DNA from: Flammula alnicola
Taxonomy: Eukaryota; Basidiomycota; Agaricomycetes; Agaricales; Strophariaceae
DNA length: 64,000 nucleotides
Assembly: GCA_015499995.1 (NCBI GenBank)
Contig: JADNRV010000028.1
Location: forward strand, 310,001-374,000
Reading direction: 5' to 3'
Below are positions 10,441-22,599 of this stretch, piece after piece. The notes beneath the pieces were generated by a model. The model made no database searches and was not told the DNA's origin. It saw nothing but the letters and a program-made list of their open reading frames with translations. A program made the translations under genes and the position numbers. Each line of letters begins with the position of its first letter. The first letter of the stretch is position 1.

Positions 10441-13400
10441 AAAGAATCTCTAAGAGATCACCAACAGTGTCAAAGACTGAGTGTGATGGTCACGTCATAT
10501 CTCACATCATATGGGTCTGTGCACCATGTCTCAGTACACTTTGTTCTCTTGTTGTACATATATCTCATAGCTATGTAGTCCATTTTCCCCATTGAAACAA
10601 CGCGCATCCTCTCGTTACAAAACTCTTCGCTCAGTCGTCGTCCTTGACCGTAACACTGAGTCTCATAGAATCTCCTCCATTTGCTTAAACTTCACATCTA
10701 GTTTCTGTGTTTCATTTTGTTGAGGTTAAATAAACCTCAGTTGAGTTGAAGATTCACCCAAAAAACCAAGAGCATTGAATGGAGAACCAAAGAAGGGTGA
10801 TAGGGAGGTCATAGATGATGAAGTTGCTGAACTGGGTGCAGACTGGTGTTGCAGGAACTTTGATTGTAGGTGTTCTATTGTAGGATTGGACAGTTTGGAT
10901 GTTTTGAGCCATAGTAATAAATGTTTCAAGGGGATATGGATTGAACTTGAAGGAATAGAATGAGTTGGAAGACTATAAACACATTGACAGTCAAGACATC
11001 CAAGAGGAATATTGACATGATGCAGTTTCAGACTCAGCACTTTACATAATCATTGAGCAGCATGGTTTAGGGGATATGATAAGCACAAAACTATTACATG
11101 CTATGTAATCACTTATCTTGTCTGTGTCTTTTTTGTGTATGTCTTAGACTGTAATAAATTATAAAATATGTATTATAGTAAATGCCCACACTGCTGATCA
11201 TTCATGCTGGACAGTGCATCCTTTGCTTTACACTGCAATTAAACTTGCTTACATTTTATTAGCTCACATATATACTTACAGGGGGTTGTCAGAATCATAT
11301 AAAAGCAGGTGGGACTTTGCCTTATTTCCTTATCATCCTCTCTGTCTTCTTTTCTCTCCTCTCCTCTGCTTGCCTTCTCATGCACTCTCAATGCTTGGGT
11401 GCTCTTTCCTGTCATCATTAGATTACCTGTCTTTGAGCCATCTCTTGAATGTTGATCTCATCACCAATTGTCTTGCTTTGTTCATAACTCTTGATGTTTC
11501 TTCTTTGTTGCCTACTCGTTATCATTGGAATGAAAGCTAGAGATGTTGCTGCTGGGCTTTCACCACTGAAAACTAGGATGTCTTGAATCAAGCTCTTCAC
11601 AGCAAGAAGTCTTGTGTTCAGATAATGGAACCATGAGTGGTTATTCCCTAAGAAACATGCAATACATATCAAGTAGCACTAGCAGTCTTTTGGTTTTCTT
11701 GATAATGAAAACAACAGAGTTTTCAGACTTGGAGTGTTTGAATCTACTATGTATTAGTAGTATTACTGGCTGACTCAAGAATTAACAAGGAGTTTTTCTT
11801 TAGAAAATTTGGTGGCCATGTAAAGCTCGAAATCAATATAAATTGAAATCTACTAGCAGCCAAATTGAACATGGCATGGTGTAAGAGAAGAAAAGTGCTG
11901 AAAGAAATTAAAGGCCAGTGCATTCTGAAAACCTAAGTAAGGTGGACATAGAAATTAAAGGGACACAGTATTCTGGCTACTAAGCTGAGTTGGTTATTAT
12001 ATTAGATAGTGGAGGGCTGCTGAGTGTAGATGTTGAGATGGATGTAGATAAGCACATGGATGTTACTGATTTGAATTTCTTAGCCAGGCTTGCTGCTATA
12101 TTATAAGAGCTCATCATATGAATATAGCTTTTTAAATTTGGATACAAAGGGCCTCAACTCTAGATCTAGTATTATGAAGATTGATAATAAAAAAAAGTGC
12201 TGGCTGGTGATGTTCAGTCATACAAGGCAGAGCCCAGCAAAGTTCCAATATACAGATTATCACATCAAGGCTTAAGTTAGACTTTCGCCATCTTTGACTT
12301 TTTCCAGAGCTTTCAATTCCACTTTTGATGTTGGCATTTTAGGCAGCAAATTTTTACTTTATTGCTAGCTTTCTGTTCTTTCCTTTGACTTTCTGTACTG
12401 ATTGATTGACCTGAATATTGATGGATCAAGTACAAGACTTCCTTCATGTGTTGACTGAAATCCAAGCTTCTTCTGGTCATACAACCACTGGAAAAAAATG
12501 TCTGACTCAGAGGTATGCATGTCCTTCTTCCTTGTGTCTGTGATAATACTATATTCTATTGTCTTTTCATCACCATTTTCCTCAGGGTCATCCTCAATTT
12601 TTCAGATGCTGAACAGGCCCTCGATTCCTCCATAATAGCATCTCCATAAGGACCTCCTTCAGGATGAATTGTTCAAGCTCAAAAACCTTTGTATAGAGTT
12701 TTTTTCAGTAGTCTAGAAATGAGGTTTTGTTGAAAATATGAGAACCACATCTCCATGCCACCAAACCAGATTAGGATGAGGGGTTGCCTTTGCAATGTCA
12801 CTGATATAGTGCATCCAGTGCCTTAACATTGCAAAGAGGGCATCCCTCCAATCTCCTAGGAAGGTTCAGCAAATTCCTTGATGGCACTGTAAATAAAATG
12901 AGCTGTTAATGAATTGAAAATAGTCTAAATGACAGTATCTTACTTTGTTCAATTTTTTAGGTTATTCTCCTTCACATGCTCATTGATGCAGTGTAATCCA
13001 TACAAACAAATGTAGTACTGGTGTTTGGTGAGTTTGGCAGGAAATTGATAAATAGGAAGGTATACTCAGAAATAAAAGGATATAACATGTACTGCAGAAG
13101 TGGATAGAGCAGAACAGGCCCATTATATGTGCACACTCTCTCTTTAGTGCCAGGGAAATAGATTGAATTGTAAAGTGCATGGAGAGTGTCCTCAATTTTA
13201 TCTGATGCTGGGGCTCCATGAAGCACATTATGCAGCTTTGTAAGCACTGTCAAATGCCCCCATGTTAAATAAAAAAGAGGTGAATTTTGCTTTGACTTTG
13301 GACCTGGCTTTGCTGCAGATGCTGAACTGAACTGTAGTAATGTCCAGATAAGAGCAAATTCAGCTGTGGCATAGTCACAAATGAGATCCTCTTTGGATCA
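10441..13400. other. AT-rich gene-poor region
   Basis: I see no credible gene. The stretch near 10480-10650 ends in ttgaccgtaacactgagtc, resembling the copia-type LTR end near 20.3 kb, and may be an LTR remnant. Short open stretches near 10726-11040 and 12972-13253 have no recognisable domain and are surrounded by stops. Confidence 0.4.
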
Positions 13401-13409
13401 CAACATTGT

Positions 13410-13780
13410 TGCCCTTCGAAAGACATACAAGATTATCTTGAACTCTTTACAAAGTTTGCCCTCATGTTGGAGCACATGAAGTCAGAGATCTTCCACTTTG
13501 ATTGCACGATCTTCATGTATAATCCTAGCATTGATCTAGGGGAGCAGCTCTATACCAGTGTTAACTGACTCAGGCCCAAGCCATTTTGATAGTATTTGGG
13601 CTTTTACTTTGATTGCAAGCTCACTTTCAAGGAGCATGTGTATTACTACTCCACCAAGGGTTTTACATCAGTTATATCAATGAAAATGCTTGGCTCATCT
13701 ACCAGAGGCCTGACACCCATGCAAAAATGTCTCCTCTATTGCACCTGTGAGGTGCTCATAATTGACTGCACTACATGAGC
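13410..13780 (+). pseudogene. LINE reverse-transcriptase fragment
   Basis: The peptide MGFYFDCKLTFKEHVYYYST and the following TKGFTSVISMKMLGSSTRGL match the post-palm region of the LINE at 32740-32880, after MEHMKSEIFHF-like remains near 13470. There are several stops and frameshifts and no 5' or 3' LINE end, so this is an old crumb. Confidence 0.85.
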
Positions 13781-13782
13781 AC

Positions 13783-13885
13783 CCCAGAACACTGGGGTCA
13801 TCAATCTTAAACTGCTCATAATATGAGCTGATCAGAGCATGATTCATTATTACATGGCACATGCAGGTAAAGAGCTGAGAGCTCT
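13783..13885 (-). pseudogene. LINE RNase H/C-terminal fragment in inverted orientation
   Basis: On the minus strand this reads like the conserved LINE C-terminus (ITNHALISSYYERFKIDD type sequence, compare 34090-34140). It abuts the plus-strand RT crumb at 13776, giving a head-on junction of two different LINE parts. Confidence 0.75.
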
Positions 13886-14344
13886 GGCTGCTGCTTGTTC
13901 ATCTCACCAGACAAAGAGTGCTGTTTGCAGGTTGTGGTTGAGAGCTGTCATGTCATATTGTTTGATATGAGATTTTCCAGGTGCTTTGGCAGCCTTTTCA
14001 GCAGGGTGAACTCAAAATTTGTCGAAAGCTTCAGGAGTACAGAGGTTACAACAAATTGTAGACTCCTTGGGCTGGCAGTAAGTACAGCCAAAAGAAGAGG
14101 ATGTATCACAAAGAACATGGTCATTAATAGCTAGTGAGGCTGTGAAAAGTCAATGGCAGATAGATGGCTATGGAAAGTTCAAGACTCACATTTCTTATCA
14201 TTTCTGAAGAACATGGGAACAATTCAGTGACAATTGAAGTAAGCATTGATAAAGTCATCTACATAGGCAGGCCTATAATGACACAAATGCCAATACCCAA
14301 CACCCAATCTCCTTACATTTATTTCTACCCCCTACTGCTGCATC

Positions 14345-14966
14345 ACATGTGCATCTCAGCTAGTGGTGCCGCTTTACTCTGAATCCATGGTCATCATTGC
14401 TGCTGGTTCCATCTTTCCTTTCTTGTCCTATTACCACTTTTGGTACTCCCATGAGTAGAGGGTAGAGTGTGCATCTAACTAGTGCATCTGCATCCTGTGC
14501 GTCTCCTGGTAAGTCACAAGATACACTTGCTAGTGGCTGCTGCATTCACGTCTAACTTTCTGCTAGCTGTGTCCCATGCTCCTAGCCATAGTATTTTATA
14601 GCTAGCTATTCAGCAATACATTGATTGTACTGAATTCACCATGCACTATCTCCAAAGCATCCAGAAGTCTTTCAATGTGTTCCCTATGATGCGTTTAAGC
14701 CTCGCTAGTCATTTCTGACTTATGCATTCTGTGTTTCACCATCTATTAACTTTTAACTGTCTCCCAGCTTATCATACGGACTCAGCTAGCTCTGAACCAT
14801 GTTTGATTACCATTGTCACAGGTTATATGACAGCTAGTAGTCGCATAGCTAGGCCTTAGACTACTAACGTGGGTCCATTATAGTCTCTCTGTCTTGGTTA
14901 TATTCTATAGGTAAAAGATGATATATTTGCAAAATTCACATGTGGCCAATTTGCAGCCCTATCAAT
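14345..14966. repeat. Dispersed repeat R1, CpG-poor copy
   Basis: About 620 bp closely matching 25160-25785, including cttgtcctattaccactttt, the cagcaatacattgattgtac block and tatcatacggactcagctag. Both copies end at cctatcaatg. Differences are dominated by CpG to TpG/CpA, with this copy having lost the CpGs. The length and lack of coding suggest an LTR or non-autonomous element, but no terminal repeats or TSD were found. Confidence 0.85.
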
Positions 14967-15417
14967 GATTTGAGTAGGTGATGAGAGAGCAAAGAGGATG
15001 GGATGTGTAAGTAGAAGCAGGGGCACGACCAAAGAGGTGTTGTTGTTTGGTTAGTTATTTTCTGTTGGATTCCTGTTTTCAGTTGCAATCATTTACGGTG
15101 GAGGGGGCGGGTCTGGAGAAGACTCAGAAGGAGTCGCAGCGGGTGGGTGTGAGCAGGGAAACCCGGGTGGATGTATATGAAAGAGCTGTCTATGACATCG
15201 GAACATAGTTCTACGAGGTTCAGACTCCACCGGCGCGGTCCTGCCAGCACCGCCACAACGGGTGAAGTCAGGGGGCTACTGCCAGAAAAGTCTGTGATGT
15301 CCACTACCTTCACTCTCTTTGCCGAGGTTGAAATGGGGTGATGGGCGGTTACATGGGGTCCATGCCTATATCAGGAAGGTGTACTCGCTTAGATGACACA
15401 GCCATCATGTGCGCTAA

Positions 15418-15507
15418 AGATGCTTAGTGTGGGGTGTGTGTGAACTACTAGTCTATCAAGTAGTCATGTTTAATAGACCTTGTAATGTCTACTAAAGGAG
15501 CACTATC
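15418..15507. repeat. Dispersed repeat R2, copy 1
   Basis: About 90 bp (atgcttagtgtggggtgtgt...aatgtctactaaagga) nearly identical to 45418-45507. The second copy lies directly upstream of a copia coding relic, so this may be an LTR fragment of the same family. Confidence 0.8.
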
Positions 15508-15509
15508 AA

Positions 15510-16830
15510 GTCTGACTTGTCTCACTTTTAATAACTACTTTACTACACTCAAACACCCAAATCAATGTTTAGTTGACTTAGTTCATCCAAGGGGAGGATA
15601 ATAGTTTTATAATATCGATACCTGATAGTAGGTGTGCAATAAAAGAAGGTTTCTAACTATCTAACAGCTCTGACAATGTCCAAGACTTGTTTAATAGTTA
15701 ATGGGTCGTTTTAAGTCCAATAGACTTGTTGTAAATTCATAACTGGTGTTCTGAAACTAGTGCTCTATGCACAAACTGCTAACTGATCTCGCTTTACTTG
15801 TTCTCCAATTGAGAAGATGGCTCTATGCCCTTTAACTTGTCTTTACTTGTCTCAAAAACTCTACTTGTGGAAAGAGGCACACAGACTTCTTATCTGCTGA
15901 CACTACAGTCTTTAAACAATGGCCAGAGGCACGTAAATGCTTTGTCTACCAACACTACAGTCCAGGTCCCCAGATGTCCTTTGACAAAGGGTAGATTTTG
16001 AACAAAGTGCCTAAGACTTAATCCTCCTCGACCATGTCGTATACAGGCTTGTGACCTTTCATTTTCATTGGTATCTTGTCCTGTCATTGTCTATTAACTG
16101 AACGGAGCATAGATGTGCCTATGTCTCATTGGAGACACTCAGGCAAACTGCACCTGTTCTGTCCATGATAATACTTGTGATTAGAGTTGTAACCCTTCGT
16201 CCTCTGTACCCTGTACCCTGGTACCCTTGGCGTGCATCTGGGGATCTCACTATGTCGAGTTATGCACCCCGGAAATCTTCCTGTAACCAATTATTACCTG
16301 ATATGGTATATGTCCCAAATAGGTATCCCTTTGATCTGAGCTTCTGATCGGCGTTGCTACAGGCATGTCTATGGGCATCTGCTTTACCCCACTGCTCCAC
16401 TCTCCTCCATGCCTTTGGCAATGTTACGTGACCTGTCCTGTATTGTGCCTAGATGTCCATTCTTTAATCTAGAGACCTGCGCCCAATCTGTATAGGCCGG
16501 ATGGTTAAGATATTACTGAAAGGGACCTATTTCCATACACTTCATTAGATGTATTGACTATTATCTCAATAGTTACTAATGATAATGTTTTTATTAAACT
16601 GCGCATTCCTCGTTATCTTGCATAGTTTCCTCTAGTCCTTAGTAGTCTTGTTATTGTAATGTCTGGACTTGTAACATTTAGACTATATTGTAAGCTTTAC
16701 TAAGTGCTAAAAATAGCTCAGGTAAGAAGAATAGTAGTCTGTTCAGAGCTAGCTGCTCGCGGTCTCTTCAGCATAAATTATTTTGTATAAATCGTGTGAA
16801 TCAGATGAACAAACCCTAAAGCTTAAAGGT
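15510..16830. other. No gene seen
   Basis: Non-coding AT-rich sequence with recurring short words such as taatgtctac and cttgt, probably an eroded repeat. I see no supported gene or RNA. Confidence 0.4.
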
Positions 16831-16834
16831 GTAA

Positions 16835-17695
16835 TCTCATCTGATCCATCCCCAGGATCCACAACTAGCTCTACCTCTTCGTTGCGATGGTCTGATGCAA
16901 TCATGATAGATTTCTTTACTTTTGGTTTCTTGAAGAAGAAAGAAATAAAGATCTAAATAGAAACAATTAGCTAATTGCTCAATGGATATTGTTGCAGTTA
17001 CCTTTGTGACAAGATTGATTATATGAGCCAAGCATTGCAGGCATGCATCCATGCCTCAGAATGTGGGAATATAGTCAGACAGCAATTCTGCAAGCTTGTC
17101 GCAATTACTGGCATTGTCCATACATAGACCAAGTAGCTATATAAATGCAGATATTATTATTAATTTTGAAAGATTATATTTATTTTGCTTACCTGTTGAT
17201 CAAGACCAAACTGTTTCAAACAGTCAGATGTAACTGTGGCCAGATACCGCCCATCATGTTTTTTAGTCAAGCTATCAAAATAAAAAGAACTGAGAAATAG
17301 AGAATATATATCACAGATTTGCCACACACTGAAGTGAATTCCAGAATTGCATGATGAATTACTCCCTGATCAAACCAAACAACCACAAGGCCAAGATATG
17401 AAGAAACAAACAGAGAAGTCCACCCATCAAGAACAAGGTGAATTGTATTGTTTAGTTGCTACATTTAATGTATAAGCACTTTCTAAATCTTATAATGCAA
17501 ATTAACATACCAAAAATAGTTCTTTACTGCAATGGAGGCCTGTTCATAGATGTAAAAGAGATCCCATTGAACAGTCATTGGACTCAGAAGCTTGGTCCCA
17601 GGTCGTAGCATTTCGACCTCAAGTTTATAGTCTTTGTCAAGGACAGAGTTGATTGGACATGCATTTTTAGTGCACATGTTCGATTTTTTTTGGAG
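16835..17695 (-). pseudogene. hAT-family transposase, fragmentary
   Basis: Minus-strand pieces recall hAT (hobo/Ac/Tam3) transposases: VLDGWTSLFVSSYLG (near 17430), the block LTKKHDGRYLATVTSDCLKQ (near 17270-17210), the hallmark LCMDNASNCDKLAEL (near 17120), then CLQCLAHIINLVTKV (near 17040-16990). An upstream stretch near 17677-17483 contains KLLSPMTVQWDLFYIYEQAS. The pieces are separated by possible short introns, and a TGA lies between the DNAS block and the CLAHI block. No C-terminal dimerisation region is seen. A non-autonomous element inserted just upstream at 17708 would have cut the gene from its 5' end. Confidence 0.75.
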
Positions 17696-17707
17696 ACTCT
17701 ACCGAGG

Positions 17708-18781
17708 GAGGTCTTTGCTGTGCCCCCCCTATTCCTACTGGAATCCGGTGGAATCCGGTGGAATATCCTGCCACAATTTTGAAATTTTTTGAAAAAGGGG
17801 CAAATTCCAAGATTCCACTGGAATGTTGACCGGAATGCAACAGGAGTAGAATGACTGGAATGGAATAACCAGGTATTCTGCTGGAATGAAATAGAAATGC
17901 ATTATGATTTGGTGATTTCTAATGTCTATATATAGAAATAGACATTGGTACCTGTCTGTGGTATTGAAATAAGATTGGAAAGTGTGCCAAGACATATTCC
18001 AAATTAGGAAATTCAATATTTGAATTAGGTGATTTTAAAAAGACTCAGGTTTGGTTGAGTTTTTTGCATTTTTCTCATCAATGAGAGCAGCAGATCACAT
18101 GATTTCAAAAGGTACATGGGTTTTGGGGCAGGTGCTATGATTGCCTTTTTGGGCATAAAATTTTCACGGTTCCCAAAACAGCCTAAATATAGTAATATTG
18201 CCTGTCTGGGTCACATGACATAGATATATTTAGAATGTCCTCAAAATTCTAAATCTGATGGTACCTTATTGACCCTGAATCACTCACGAGTTAGTCACAT
18301 AATGTATATATCTCAAATAGACAAATAGAATATATAAAGGAGTTGATTTGTATAGGTCACACAGGTGTGACAGATGTGACCTATGACCTTGTGTCTGAAT
18401 TTTTGGTTTCAGACACTGGTCAAATTAGGGTGGACCCTGCAGTTTGAGCAATCTATTTTAAATAATTTTGGACCCTGAATTTCTATATTTAGATTTGGTT
18501 TTTGCTGGGTGGTTTTGGCCAAAGGGTTTGGGATACTGGATAAGTGTGACTTTTTTTGACAAATTCAAGGGTCTGTGACATGTGACATCTAAATGAATCA
18601 AAATACAACGTATTTCAGTACATTCTAGTAGATTCCAGTCCCATTCTAGTCTATTCCTGTCTCGTTCTGGTCTATTCCTGTCTCATTCCAGTGGAATCTG
18701 GTCTATTCCACTGGATTCTAGTCCCATTCCACCAGATTCCAGTCATTCCTACCAGAATAGGTGGGGCACAGCAAAGTACTG
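17708..18781 (+). mobile_element. Non-autonomous DNA element, GAGGTC-tip family, GGAATCC subtype
   Basis: 1074 bp beginning GAGGTCTTTGCTGTGCCCC and ending GGGGCACAGCAAAGTACTG, so the tips are inverted repeats. Flanks are TACCGAGG (17700-17707) and TACTGAGG (18782-18789), an 8-bp target duplication with one C/T mismatch. Both ends carry clusters of GGAATCCAGTGGAAT-type subterminal words. The interior is non-coding and close to the element at 34949-36343. Part of it (about 18170-18310, AATCTGATGGTACCTTATTG) is shared with the element at 26139. Confidence 0.9.
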
Positions 18782-18789
18782 TACTGAGG

Positions 18790-20150
18790 CCCCGCCATCT
18801 TGCTCGACAGAATTCGACCAGACAACACATGCCAGCTCTCTCTCACTTTGTAGTGAGGCTTGTCAAATGTCATCTGAGTACCCTGATCATGTTCAACTCT
18901 GAGCTTGTTCGGGCACCCAGAGCCACCTACCTTCAACATCCCAGCTGCCCGGCTGGCTCAGCTAGATGATGAAGGTGAGCCTCTCTGGCCCCAGGGTGTC
19001 TGTCCATGATGTTGTTGCAGCTGCAGCTCCTGTCATCATGGGTGCCTGGTATGGCAGAAGCCTGCAGTGTAGCGGCTATGTTAACTTTGCTGTTTCCTCC
19101 TCATCGTTCATTCAATTTGCCTTCCTGAGGTTTTTACATAGTGGTATGCAAGTTTTTCACATGATTATTTGATGCTCTGACTAGCTTTGATTAAGGTAAT
19201 ACTTTGAAAGAGCATGGTAGGGCAGCCAAGGAGACTGTGGCATAATTAATGTCATCATTTCCTCATTGAAAAACTTGTCCTTCCCCAGAATTAAGCCATT
19301 GACTACCCACCACCAATGATGGTCACCTTGCCATCACCACAGCTGTACACCGAGGTCTTGGCCCCAACCCCTGAATATTGCAGCAGCAAACACTGCCACC
19401 ATGATCCGTAGCAAATACGAGACATTTTCATTGTCTTGCATGAGTACAGGGATCCCAGTATAGATAGTATTTTGAATAAAATTATTTATTGCAACTTAAT
19501 AAAATGTGAGAGTGAGTAACATTATGGACCAGCTGAAGGCCAGGTATAACATAGTAAATTGTAAGGTCAGCAAAAGTTATAAGTTATTCCGAGGACATAT
19601 TGGGTCGATGGACGAGGCATGTACAGGAGGGGCGAGTGTTAAGGAGTTGGCTCACGATTTTTTTGAGCACCAAATTCTATTGAATAATTCAGTAAGCCCA
19701 TGGACATATTCACTGACATATATCTCTCTCTGCTGAGCTCTGTCAAGCTTAGATCAAAATTTCAACTGGTAATCGAGAGGAAACCAATAATATGCCCTGC
19801 CGTTGAGGAAGCAAGACAGTGCCAAAAACTGAGAGCTAATAATGTTAATATGAAACTGCAGCCCCTAGTGCAATGTTAATAATATTAGGCTTGAGGTGAA
19901 AATACCTTATGAGATATGTAATTGTAAAGGTTTTCGAGGTTGGGAAATTCAAATCTGCCTTCAGAAGTTGGAACTTTAAATTTCTGGGAAGTGATGCATG
20001 CTTATGCAACAAATATGCAATGACAAATAAAAAAATTCTTGCAATGAGTCTATAAACCAATATATCTAGGGTTTTGCCTCCAAAACTCTGTCAATTATTG
20101 AATTGCGAAGCTGCCAAGGGTGAGATTATCAGACATGTGACATGCATGAT
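18790..20150. other. No clear gene
   Basis: A short minus-strand open stretch at 18718-18939 may be an upstream piece of the hAT relic, separated from it by the 17708 element. The rest, including a plus-strand stretch near 18966-19172, has no domain I recognise. Confidence 0.35.
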
Positions 20151-20171
20151 TTTAGAGTCTAGAACGAATGA

Positions 20172-20330
20172 AGCTCAGTGTTATGGTCTAGATGATGTGG
20201 AACAACTATATTAAGTACCTAGAACAGATGAAGCTAGGTGACATGGGAGAACAATAAGTTATAGGTACTATAATAATGAAAGAACATTCATACCTCAGTG
20301 TTACGGTCTAGATGACGTGGAACAACTGAG
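20172..20330. repeat. Short direct repeat within a putative copia LTR
   Basis: The word ctcagtgttatggtctagat and its continuation gatgtggaacaact (near 20173-20208) recur with C/T differences near 20294-20330 (cagtgttacggtctagatga), about 121 bp apart. They lie in the putative LTR 3' of the copia coding relic. Confidence 0.6.
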
Positions 20331-20485
20331 GGAAGGAAGAAAGGAAAGTGGGCTTTATGTACGCAGTGGTGAAGTAATTCCACAAACAAATATGGAGGGT
20401 TGTACACAAATAGGAGAGGGTGTCGTGATGCATGAACAAGTCATGTGATACAGAAAAAGAATGATAAAGGACTAATACTAACAGC
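20331..20485 (-). mobile_element. Putative copia LTR start and polypurine tract (partial)
   Basis: On the minus strand the copia C-terminal peptide ends in a stop followed by GAGGGGGGCTGTTAGTATTA. This looks like a polypurine tract followed by an LTR beginning TGTTAG. The far end of the LTR is unclear. Confidence 0.5.
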
Positions 20486-21040
20486 CCCCCTCAATGAGCT
20501 GTGAGCCCAAGGCGGGTGACATGAGATTGGAAGATGATGTGGGTGAGGGGCTTGGTGAAAATATTTGCAGTGTTGATAATCCCGGGAGTATGCGTGATGA
20601 GGAAAGCTTTGGATTCTATGTGAAAGCGAATAAAATGATAGCAGATGTCGATGTGCTACGGAGAGGGACTTAGCGCCATTGTTATCAGTGGAAATGATGA
20701 GGGAGGATGGGCAAGGGACTTGAAATTGGTCAAGAGATCAACGTAGCCATATACCTTTCTGAATGGTGCATGTGAGAGCGACGTACTCAGCCTCAGTGGT
20801 GGAGAGGACAATGCAATTTTGCTTCTTCGCAGACCAGCTGATGGAGCTGCCTCCGAGTGACCAGATGAAGCCAGAGACAGAGGCATGGTCTTTTCTGTCA
20901 CTGGCCCAGTCAGCATCAGATAGACCAGACAGCAGGAGATCACGATCCAGGCCACCATAGTGAAGGCGGTAAGTGCAAGTCCCCTTGAGGTAGCAAAGGA
21001 CATGCTTAGCTTGGCAGTTATACCATCTGCTCCACAAGAG
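20486..21040 (-). pseudogene. Ty1/copia RNase H and polyprotein C-terminus fragment
   Basis: Conserved copia RNase H words are visible: LCYLKGTCTYRLHYGG, SDADWASDRKDHASVSGFIW, then SWSAKKQNCIVLSTTEAEYV and ALTCTIQKGIWLR. A shifted frame continues to the typical tail NIFTKPLTHIIFQSHVTRLG. The reading changes frame near 20740-20700. Upstream integrase and RT are absent, so this is a 3' fragment joined at about 21040 to unrelated sequence. Confidence 0.88.
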
Positions 21041-21049
21041 GGCAGCCCT

Positions 21050-21604
21050 GGACTTCATGTTCCTGCCTATTCTTCTCTTTTTAGTCTGCAACCTCATCCT
21101 ATGCCTCTGCCTTCAGATTTCCATATTGGTGATCTAGTCCAGATGGTGGAGTTTCTTCAGCAAAAGAGAGCACAAGATATGGAGGCAGCGGCTGCACTGA
21201 GGAAAACAGATGCAGAGGTGGTGGCTGCACTGAGGAAAGAAAACATAAAGGCAGCAGCAGCAATTAGGGAGCAGGATGCAAAGGCAGCAGCAGCACTTAG
21301 GGAGCTGTATGAGAAAAAAGTGGCAACACAATGGAAGAATGATGAGAAGAATGCAGTGGCTCACAGGAAGCTGGAGGCACAGAAAGCGGAGACTGTGAGA
21401 AAAGAGCTTGAGCATAGAATAAAGAAGCTTGAATTGGAAGTCAAAGTGCTCAAGCAGGTGGTCAGCGACCAGGCACTTGACCAGCAGTGCATTGATCAAG
21501 CAACTAGAGAATACATCTTCAGCATCGCAGACCAAGTCGATGAGACCACTGAGTTTCTATCGATCAGGGTGCATCTCTGTCCCAACTTTCTTGTTCTTTT
21601 CTGA
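21050..21604 (+). CDS. Coiled-coil protein ORF, function unknown
   Basis: An open frame of about 185 codons reads a proline-containing leader (LQPHPMPLPSDFHIGDLVQM) followed by a long Ala/Lys/Glu-rich helix with three to four imperfect 12-residue repeats of the AAALRKxDAE type (AAAALRKTDAEVVAALRKEN, AAAAIREQDAKAAAALREL). The helix continues in heptads (ELEHRIKKLELEVKVLKQVV) and the frame stops at 21604. A minus-strand shadow is also open, but it is merely Cys/Leu-rich. The 5' boundary is unknown because the frame runs back into the copia relic. It might be an exon of a host gene or a transposon cargo. Confidence 0.4.
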   Translation, partial: GLHVPAYSSLFSLQPHPMPLPSDFHIGDLVQMVEFLQQKRAQDMEAAAALRKTDAEVVAALRKENIKAAAAIREQDAKAAAALRELYEKKVATQWKNDEKNAVAHRKLEAQKAETVRKELEHRIKKLELEVKVLKQVVSDQALDQQCIDQATREYIFSIADQVDETTEFLSIRVHLCPNFLVLF

Positions 21605-21609
21605 TTTTT

Positions 21610-22590
21610 TTGAGTCCAGGATGGACCTGCACTGGATCATATCAAGCATTGAAACCTTCTAGACTGGGCACAAGCTACACTTGCTCTCAACTTGGGCCTT
21701 TCCTCAAATCTCAAGTCCGCATCCTTCAACTTCTGCTTGGCTCTCGGGCTGTCATTTGGCCTTGAGGAGCAGCAGTGCTAGTTGTTGAAAATCCTTAAAA
21801 GAGGGTGATTGAAATACCAAGGTGCCCTGCTGCTTTAATTTCAGTGCCTGCTGCACTCAGCCTTTTGGCTGATCAATCCCCTCGAGTCTGTTTAGATGGG
21901 AACCAGGTCGCTCATGGCTACCACAATTGTGATTAGTATGAAGGCTCAGTTATTGGATCAGCTGACAGGGCTGCATTATCGGCCCTCCTCGATTTCATTT
22001 TCCCCAGAGTGTAGGCTTCTTTTATTTACCACATCATTTTGTCAGTATATGACTGATATTCAATTGAGAGTCATTCTAAATGCCCTGGTCATTGTTACTG
22101 TTCTAACTATGTATACTTCCTCCATTGTTTCTGATATGGCCTCCATTGTACTTATATCATCTGCTTGGTTACATTCTATTCCTTCTTTCTCTTTACCATT
22201 GTTCCTGATTCGGAACAATGCTTCTTCTTGCCATTGTTCCTCATTTAGAACAATGCCCTATGTCTAGTACTATAAAGCCAGACACTTGTAGTAGATAGCT
22301 TCTCTAGCTTGATCTTGAGAATCTAACCTGATTACTCTGGACCTTGAAACCTCTAAGCTCTACTTCAGACAATACTGCTAGCAGCATTCTGAACATACTC
22401 CAAACCACTGAAACTTGACTTCACGGTCATGTAGTCATTCACTAAATATAGATTACATCTATCTTTAGTAACACTTCACTATGACCATAACAAATATACT
22501 GCAGGTGGACCCATATCCTGGGATTCTTTACATAAAAGTTGAAAGATGTCTTCCTGTTTATGTTTTTGATGATTTCTAGTGGGTAGTCCT
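21610..22590. other. No gene seen, contains a hairpin pair
   Basis: Non-coding sequence apart from a weak open stretch at 21896-22267 with no domain. The two hairpins at 22197-22255 are the only structure noted. Confidence 0.4.
22197..22255. repeat. Two tandem 24-base hairpins
   Basis: CATTGTTCC-TGATTC-GGAACAATG (22197-22220) and CATTGTTC-CTCATTTA-GAACAATG (22232-22255) are two near-identical stem-loops 11 bp apart, each with an 8-9 bp perfect stem. Confidence 0.75.
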
Positions 22591-22599
22591 CAGTACATC

